Below are positions 55,070 to 64,000 of a stretch of DNA of 64,000 nt, piece after piece. The notes beneath the pieces were generated by a model. That model saw nothing but the letters and a program-made list of their open reading frames with translations, ran no database searches and had not been told where the DNA came from. The translations under genes were made by a program, and so were the position numbers. How positions within the stretch are numbered: position 1 is the first letter of the stretch; every line of letters starts with the position of its first letter. The stretch is from Bathynomus jamesi (lineage: Eukaryota > Arthropoda > Malacostraca > Isopoda > Cirolanidae): NCBI GenBank assembly GCA_023014485.1, contig JAJOZX010000195.1, positions 1,346,001-1,410,000 of the forward strand. The letters run 5' to 3'.

Positions 55070-57835
55070 TTCAGTGTTACGAAAAAATTCTCCCTTGGAA
55101 CCACGGAAAATGAAAAACTCTAATAATAAAATTGGAAAATTCAAATCAATACACATTACACAATACAATTTAATAATACAAAATTTTCTTCAGTGTTACA
55201 AAAGAATTCTCCCTTGGAAGCAGAAAATAAAAAACTCTAGTTGCGGGAGACTTCAACATCAATTTGCAATCTGAAACAATCTCTCATAAATTTTTAAACT
55301 TAATGAATTCTTTCTATCTTAGTCATTCTATTACCAAACCCACTCGAGTCTGCAGTTATGGCAATCGAATAACAGAATCTACGATTGATAATATATTTGT
55401 AAATAGCAATGCCCTCGTAAATTCTGGAATTATAACCACTAACATCAGTGATCATTTTCGTACTTACGCTATTTTCAATAACATTGTTCAGGTTGCGGAC
55501 AAAACAACTATTGATTACAGAATATTCTCAGAGGTTAACAAAAGAAAATTTATTGGGGCTGTAGAAAATACTCGACTTGACTGTGACGAACCTTCAAATG
55601 ACCCAGATCATATGTTTCAGTTCTTCTATGACACCTTATTCCATATTTTTAATATTTGCTTTCCTTTAAGGAGAAAAACAGTTTCGCCCAAAAGGGTCGC
55701 AAATCCATGGATCACTCCAGGAATTATCACTTCAATAAAGAACAGAGATAAATTATTCAAATTGCAATTGCAGAGCAAAATTCCTAAAATACAATATACT
55801 CAATACAGAAACAAATTATTTAAAATAATCAAAAACTGATGATACTGCTATTGCAGACGCTTTAAATGCACATTTTACTTCAATAGCGGATAAGCTTCGC
55901 TCACAATTAATAATAATGATCACTCACCCCTAGAATATATGCCACCGAGCGCACTAAATTAATTTTCTTTTGTTGGTAATTGGTAAATTAAATTCTTTAA
56001 TTGGTAAATTAAATTCTTTAATTGGTAAATTAAAAAGTACAAAAATAACATTCATAACATTCCTGTACCTATATTGAAACTTGTTAAACATAAGATATCT
56101 GTAACTTTGGCTAAAATTATCAATCAAAGTATTTCCAAAGAATATTCCCATCAATGCTAAAAACTGGTTGTATAACACCCATTTTTAAAGGGGATGATTC
56201 TACACTAGCAACAAATTACAGGTTGGTGTGTTCATTATCTGTGTTCAGCAAAGTTTTTTGAAAAAACTGTAAAAAGTAGAATGCAGCGATATTTAGAATC
56301 CTACAATTTATTATCTCCAAATCAATATGGCTTCCGTAATAATAAAACAACGGAAATGGCTATTTTAAATCTTATGGAAAATGTAAATATAGCTAAGGAG
56401 AACAAAGAAATAATGATATCAATATTTATGGATTTGAGTAAGGCGTTTGATGTAATAGACCATAATATTCTACTTAATAAATTATATTGTTACGGCTTTA
56501 GAGGAGCAATCAGTGATTGGTTTAAAAGTTATTTGTCCTGTCCAATAGATATCATTTTGTATCAGTAAATAAGGTTTGCTCAACTAAAGTGCTTGTCAAA
56601 CATGGTGTGCCACAGGGCTCAGTTCTGGGTCCACTGTTATTTTTATTATATATAAATGACCTTCCACGTTCATCTGATATACTGAACTTCATAATGTTTG
56701 CAGATGATACAACTGTCTCTTTTTCTTGCAAAGATGTTAATTCAGCTAAGACTATATTTAAATCAGAATTCATCAGTGTAATGAAATGGTTGACCACCAA
56801 TAAACTCTTCCAAAATACCAGTAAAACAAATTTCATGATTTTTACTAATAAAAGAAATGTATATCTTGATGAACTTCATGTTAATGAAATCGCCATAAAG
56901 GAGTGTACTGTAACAAAATTTCTTGGTGTAATGCTAGATAAGAATTTGCAATAGAGTGATCATGTAAATTATATCGCGAAAAAGATTTCAAGGAGCGTTG
57001 CTATAATGTTTAAACTTAGAAATGTAGTCCCTAAACAAGTTTTATTGACTCATTATCATACTCTTGTTCTTCCTTATATAACATACTGCACCCTTGTTTT
57101 GGGAAACTCCGCTAACAACGCATTAAATGGTATCTTTGTCATCCAAAAACGAGCAATAAGGTTATTATCTGATGCTGATTTCCTTGATCACTCAGTGCAT
57201 TATTTAAAGAGCTAAACCTACTAAAGCTCAACGATATAACCAAACTGGCACATTTTATTTTTATTTACAAGTGTAAGAACAAAATCATTAATTTGCAATG
57301 GGTAAATAGATATTTTGTAACTCAAGAAATCCACTCGTATCATACCAGAAATAGATCAAAGCTTATCACACCTCAATTTAGATTGTCTTCATCTCAAAAA
57401 CTACACATTTTCATTGAATTGAAACTATGGAATGACTTGCATGCCGATATAAAAAATATTGTGAATGTAAATTTGTTTAAAATGAAGTTGAAATCCTGAT
57501 TAATAATGGCATACTAACAAAAATCTAGGATTAATGTCCACTAATATTGTTTAATATTGTTCATTAATATTGTTTAATATTGTAATACATGTTTTAACTA
57601 TTAATAATACTTATTTACTTATTTATTTATTATTATTATTAATTAATAACTAACTGCTTATTTTTAATAAGAGCCCAGTAAAGCCGAAAGCTTAAGGTCC
57701 AAATTAAATTAAATAAACAGTCGAGCTTCACAGTTATTCATGTCATTGTAAATTGAAAAAACGTATTTATTTTATTATTATTAATAAAGGTTATTCTATC
57801 TATTCTATCTATCTAAAATGCTTTTCCAGTGACGT
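55070..57835 (+). mobile_element. LINE (Jockey/CR1 type), TCTA-repeat tail
   Basis: 5'-truncated: it opens within the endonuclease as AGDFNINLQ at about 55240. It ends in a short polypyrimidine repeat TTCTATCTATCTATC (57793-57815). A 60-bp phrase AATTTTCTTCAGTGTTACGA at 55068 is repeated at 55185 just before the coding start. Codon use and motifs differ from copies A-E, so this is a separate family. Confidence 0.85.
55240..57499 (+). pseudogene. LINE endonuclease-RT polyprotein
   Basis: The frame 55264-55839 gives the endonuclease C-terminus (TIDNIFVNSNALVNS, NISDHFRTYAIF; GDFN at 55240) and linker. RT pieces: LSVFSKVF (about 56235), MQRYLESYNLLSPNQYGFR, IFMDLSKAFDVIDHNIL (motif A, Asp), KHGVPQGSVLGPLLFLLYIND (motif B), IMFADDTTVSFSC (motif C, F-A-D-D), KFLGVMLDKNLQ. 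The C-terminal domain continues at 57006-57215 and 57293-57499 (LVLPYITYCTLVLGN, FIELKLWNDLHADIKN). Frameshifts or stops are near 55845-56280, 56570, 56950 and 57215. Catalytic residues are kept. Confidence 0.9.
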
Positions 57836-58149
57836 CATCAACCATTCGTTTATAGTATTATCAGTGATTAAAATGAACGTGATATATAGTTGTAGGTATG
57901 TTACTTTAAATTAACTGGTCAGCTTTCTTTTAAGCTCGAAACTCCGAGGGCCCAGAAAATGGAGTTTAAAATGCAGGATGTAAATTCGATGTTGGAGTGT
58001 AAGCTATTTGAATAATTCTGAAAATTTTCAACATTGACTAATGTCGTGGAAAAGTAGGCGTGTATCGTCCACATATCGTTGGTAGAGGAATAGTTTGAAT
58101 TTAATGTTAATTAGTCAGCCAAATATTCTCATAATACAATACACCTAAC

Positions 58150-59400
58150 CTCTTAAAGCTGTTTTAGAAAGGGCATATATATGACTTTCCCAGGGAAGAT
58201 CACGAGAAAAAGAAACACCAAGAATGTTAAGAGAAGAGGAAGGATTGAGTTGTGTATTGTTGAAGGTAAGGAGATAGTCGTGTCAAATATTGTGAAGAGT
58301 AGACAGATGGAGAAACTGAGTTTTTGAGATACTGAAAGCCACAAGGTTTTATCTGCCCCAATCAGAGATAATAGAAAGATTAGAAGTCAGGTGCACCATA
58401 GCTGTCCTACAAGAATCATGGAGTGATTGTTGAGAGAGACGCTTTGTGAAGCGGGTGGAGAAGTGAAAAGTGAAATCATCGGCATAGGAATGGATAGGAC
58501 AGGAAGGGCGACTTAATAGATCATTCATAAATAAAAGGAAAAGAGTGAGTTACAGGACAGAGTCCTGAGGAACACCACTATTACTAACTTTAGGGGAAGA
58601 ACAGTGGCCATCTACAACCGCAGCGGCCAGAAAGGAAATTAGAGATGAAGACACAAATAGAAGGATAGAAACCGAAGGCAGTTTGGAAGTTGAAGATTTG
58701 TGCCAAACTCTGTCAAAAGCTTTGTATATCAAATACAATAGCAAAGGTTTCTCTGAAATCCCGAAAGGAGGATAACCAAGAGCGAGAGAGATATGCAAGA
58801 AGATCGCCAGTAAAGCGTCCCTTACGGAACCCATACTGACAGTCTGAAAGAAGATTGTGAATAGAGAGAATGTTCCTATTAAGGATAGATTTGAAAACTT
58901 TAGAAAGGCAAGAAATCAAAGTAATTGAACGATAGTTGGAGGGTTGAGAGCGATCACCCTTCTTTGGAACATGCTTCAACACAGAAGGACAGATCTTCAG
59001 GACAACAGGAGGGACCCTATCAGGACCATACGCCGTCCTAGAGCTGATCCCAGATATAGCAGAAAAACATCTTTGGAGGAGATTCTAATTTCAGACATAA
59101 TTAAGTCAGAGTGAGGAGGAGATAGAGGAAGAGCACCGGAATCGTCCAGGGTTCATTTGGAGGGGAAAGTCTGAGCGAAGGGTTCAGCTTTATCAGGAGA
59201 CGATACGGCAAGTGAGCCGTCGGAATGGAAAAGAGGAGGGAAAGAAGATGAAGTAAAATTGTTGGAGAGGTTAGCCAGGTGCCAGAAAGAGCGAGAAGAA
59301 TTAGAATGGATATGTTTTCACATTCTTGTCTGATAAAAGAATTTTTGGCGAGTCTGAGAACAGATTTTGCACGATTCTTGGCAGGTTACAAAATATTAAG
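58150..59400 (-). mobile_element. LINE fragment with RT (Jockey-like), second family
   Basis: Read from 59400: AKNSFIRQECENI, a serine-rich linker, then KKGDRSQPSNYRSITLISCL, NRNILSIHNLLSDCQYGFRKGR (58713-58982), AFDRVWHKSS, VSNSGVPQDSVL (motif B with Asp for Gly) and SYADDFTFHFS (motif C) at about 58470. The end near 58160 is RDLPGKVIYMPFL. The frame shifts at least four times and a stop lies at 58320. Both ends are truncated, and no tail repeat is visible. Confidence 0.85.
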
Positions 59401-61675
<2,275 letters not shown>

Positions 61676-61709
61676 TATATTCTATATATATATTATATAC
61701 ACACATATT

Positions 61710-62365
61710 AAAAACGACATTGAAACATTATTTCAGTGGACAAAAGACAACAATATGAAGTTCAACGAAGAAAAATTCCAACTTCTAAAATATGGTAATA
61801 ACAAGGAATTACAGGAAAAAGGGATCTTGGAGTAATAATGTCGTCGGATGCAGAATTCAGAGAGCACTATAACATCAAAATTACAACGGTTAGAAAAATA
61901 ATGGGAATCATCTGGAGGAGCTTCTGCAGCAGAAAAGCAAGCATCATGCTCAAATTACGGAAAAGTCTAGTCCTACCAATAATTGAGTATTGCTCAGTAC
62001 TCACAAGCCCATACAGAAAACGAGACATTGGGGACATTGAAGCTATACAAAAGACTTTTACATCTAAAATAGAGGAAACGGAAGGTGAAGACTACTGGTC
62101 TCGACTACAATCACTGAAACTATACTCTCGAAAGAAGGCGCGAGCGGTACACAATAATATAAATATGGAAAATAGTTGAGGGCTCTGTCCCTAACCTTAG
62201 AAATGAAATAGAGAAGAGGCAGATTTTGTACGGTCCCAGCTGCGGTGGGACAAAGGACCATGAAAACGAGGATGGAAAATACCCTCAGAATACGAGGCCC
62301 AAAGCTTTTCAATGTCTTACCAAAAGAAGTAAGGAATCTCCAGCACACCGAACTGAATGTGTAGA
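61710..62365 (+). mobile_element. LINE fragment F (copy A family), C-terminal domain
   Basis: QWTKDNNMKFNEEKFQLLKYG, then frames with IIWRSFCSRKAS, VLPIIEYCSVLTSPYRKRDIG and NNINMENS match the C-terminal domain of copies A and D. The 3' end near 62365 runs into a SINE without a (TA)n tail, so it is truncated on both sides. Frameshifts near 61835 and 62110 break it. Confidence 0.75.
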
Positions 62366-62532
62366 AGAGCGTTCCGCACAAGATGAGGAGGGAGAACGAG
62401 CAAATGAAAAATGAGGTACCTCCCAGGAATGGAACCCAGGATCATCCAATTGCCGGTAGGATATGCTATCCACTACACCAAGGTCCTCGATCAATCAGAA
62501 GTCGTAATTCTCCTACATACGAGCGGAATCAT
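62366..62532 (-). mobile_element. tRNA-derived SINE, copy 1
   Basis: On the minus strand an A box TGGTGTAGTGG (complement of 62470-62480) is followed by a B box GGGTTCCATTCC (62426-62437). The 3' part reads CATTTGCTCGTTCTCCCTCC, then GCGGAACGCTCTTC. It abuts LINE F and is truncated before the TA tail. It forms a 70-bp perfect inverted pair with copy 2. Confidence 0.75.
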
Positions 62533-62659
62533 TTGCTCGTTCTCCCTCATCTTGTACGGAACGCTCTTCTACACAAGCGTCGTTCTTTACATTAATTATA
62601 CTGTGTGTTGTTTGCAGTTAAAATGTATATATGTACGGCATGCGAAAGTGCCCCTCAGG

Positions 62660-62844
62660 GCATTTGATTCCGCTCGTATGTAGGAGAATTACGACTTCTG
62701 ATTGATCGAGGACCTTGGTGTAGTGGATAGCATATCCGACCGGCAATTGGATGATCCCGGGTTCGATTCCTGGGAGGTACTCATTTTTCATTTGCTCGTT
62801 CTCCCTTCTCATCTTGTGCGGAACGCTCTTCTACAGAAGCGTCG
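62660..62844 (+). mobile_element. tRNA-derived SINE, copy 2
   Basis: The plus-strand copy has A box TGGTGTAGTGG (62716-62726), B box GGGTTCGATTCC (62759-62770), the body CATTTGCTCGTTCTCCCTTC and a (TA)n tail at 62845-62918. A 3' fragment of the same SINE in plus orientation lies at 62530-62595. The head fits a tRNA-type Pol III promoter; no mature tRNA fold was evident. Confidence 0.75.
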
Positions 62845-62880
62845 TTCTTTACATATATATATATATATTATATATATATA

Positions 62881-62922
<42 letters not shown>

Positions 62923-62929
62923 TAGGCAG

Positions 62930-63205
62930 GAAGGAGGGTTCGAACACGCCATCCTCTCATAGAGGAAGAAGAGAGCCAAAATCAAGTTCAGGGTTTCCGA
63001 GATGCCTGGACACTCTGCGTTTAAAAGATTACAGGTCATAGACAGAGGTAAAGATGGAATGGGGAAGCTCGTTCCACAGATGACCGGTTGAATAGATGAA
63101 AGATTGAAAATAAGATCAACCCTTCCGTTAGAGAGTTGGACAGAAAAGGAATGAGAATGTGTAGAAGGTCTGGTACTACATGATCCCCTTAAAGAGGGAG
63201 TCATG
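62930..63205 (-). mobile_element. LINE 3' fragment
   Basis: The minus-strand frame reads MTPSLRGSCSTRPSTHSHSF, QLSNGRVDLIFNLS and then CGTSFPIPSLP, the C-terminal end of a Jockey-like LINE ORF of the type at 58.2-59.4 kb. It ends at the (TA)n tail (62845-62918) that is shared with SINE copy 2. Confidence 0.7.
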
Positions 63206-63389
63206 CAGTTTGAGAGTTCAGAAGTGCAGTGTCCGTTATAATAGCGATAGTGAAAAGAGAGTGAAGCAACACTGCTGCGAAGAGAGAGTTACAAGGAGTT
63301 ACAAGGAAAAGAAGTACCTCAAAAGGTCTTGCGGCCCATACCGAGGAGGTACCAATGGTAACGGGTGCCAGGGAAAATTTTCTGCACAC

Positions 63390-63986
63390 TCAAATAGTGT
63401 GCAAGATTTGGTCTAACCTTTTCTTGAAATGATCCACAGAGGAACTGTTCACAACTTCTGAAGGTAAAGTATTCCATGTGTCACAGATGCGAGTCGGGTT
63501 ATCATTTAAACTAAACATGCTTCTAAAATCGACGTCGTTGAACCCGCGTAAGAGCTTGAAAACCTCGATCAGTTGACCGCGCAGCCTCCGAGTTTCCAGC
63601 GAAAACAAGTTCATGGCGCGTAATCGTCGATTGTAGCCCATATGCCTAACGGAAGGGATTAATTTTGTGGCCCTCGCATGCACTCGCTCCAGCCTCTCAA
63701 TATCTTTCCTGAGGGTGGGCGACCAGAACTGCACAGCATACTCCAGGTGCGGCCGAACCAGGGAATTGTACAGAGAGAGCACAATCTCCTTGTTCCTAAA
63801 CTGAAATTGCCTCCTGATATAACCTAACAGCTTCTGGGCTTTCTTTTCCACCTCTACGCACTGTTTGGTAAACTTAAGGTCGCTGCTAATTAGCACACCC
63901 AAGTCCTTTTCCAAATCAGTCGCTTCGACATTACTCCCCAACATCGAGTAGTCCGACTTGGGATTGGCGTAGCCAATGTGCATCAC
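63390..63986 (-). pseudogene. CR1-type LINE, RT C-terminal domain (runs off window)
   Basis: A 198-residue uninterrupted frame: MMHIGYANPKSDYSML, EATDLEKDLGVLISSDLKFT, a YIRRQFQFRNKEIVLSLYNSLVRPHLEYA segment, ERVHARATKLIPSVRHMGYN, MNLFSLETRRLRGQLIEVFKLL and FKKRLDQILHTI. This is the characteristic thumb/C-terminal part of CR1-clade LINEs. The methionine at 63986 is internal: the RT core lies beyond the right edge (64000). Stop at 63390 is the natural end of the ORF. No frameshift is visible in this part, so this is among the youngest elements of the window. Confidence 0.9.
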
Positions 63987-64000
63987 CTTGCATTTACCCA

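Noticed and set aside
62309..62812. Overlapping ORFs in both strands
   Set aside because: They arise from two inverted SINE copies.

Overview
The window is repeat-dense, AT-rich, non-coding animal DNA, most probably from an arthropod and plausibly a decapod or other malacostracan crustacean. That guess rests on the mixture seen here: long (TA)n and (GA)n arrays, a Polinton/Maverick, Penelope-like, Jockey/CR1-type, mariner and hAT elements, and tRNA-headed SINEs. It is inference, since no host gene, rRNA or functional tRNA was found. Essentially every coding stretch belongs to a mobile element and nearly all are broken by stops, frameshifts or nested insertions.

Layout. 1-2.35 kb: an hAT derivative (perfect 8-bp target duplication) inside the 3' part of a divergent hAT-like transposase gene. 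2.4-9.6 kb: MITEs, microsatellites and unassigned DNA. 9.8-24.3 kb: remains of a Polinton. Its polB lies on the minus strand (about 21.2 to 12.5 kb) and is split by a 4.76-kb hAT-like element, which itself contains another hAT element, and by an 87-bp TTAA mini-element. On the plus strand follow a penton-like gene, a basic protein, the major capsid protein and a truncated adenovirus-type protease. Minus-strand ORFs of unknown function lie beyond polB and carry another hAT insertion. 24.3-31.3 kb: a LINE (copy A) interrupted by an inverted pair of Penelope-like copies, its (TA)n tail holding a mariner, then a second LINE 3' end facing it. 32-35.3 kb: a TTF/ZMYM-type hAT. 37.6-38.9 kb: another LINE. 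40.0-47.5 kb: two more divergent hAT-like elements, a MITE and a near-perfect 295-bp palindrome. 44.2-53.1 kb: LINE copies of the same family as A, carrying a SINE and a TTAA element with TTCGAA-rich inverted ends. 55-64 kb: further LINEs, a mariner deletion derivative, SINEs in inverted orientation and a CR1-type LINE running off the edge.

How the parts interact. The window reads as a stratigraphy of transposition. LINE and SINE 3' ends share a short tail sequence followed by (TA)n, suggesting the SINE uses the LINE machinery. The (TA)n tails they leave behind repeatedly serve as insertion sites for mariner and hAT-like elements. The most distinctive content is a four-copy family of hAT-like transposases with an N-terminal Cys-x-Cys segment, TIRs starting TAGSG, and at one copy a perfect 8-bp target duplication.
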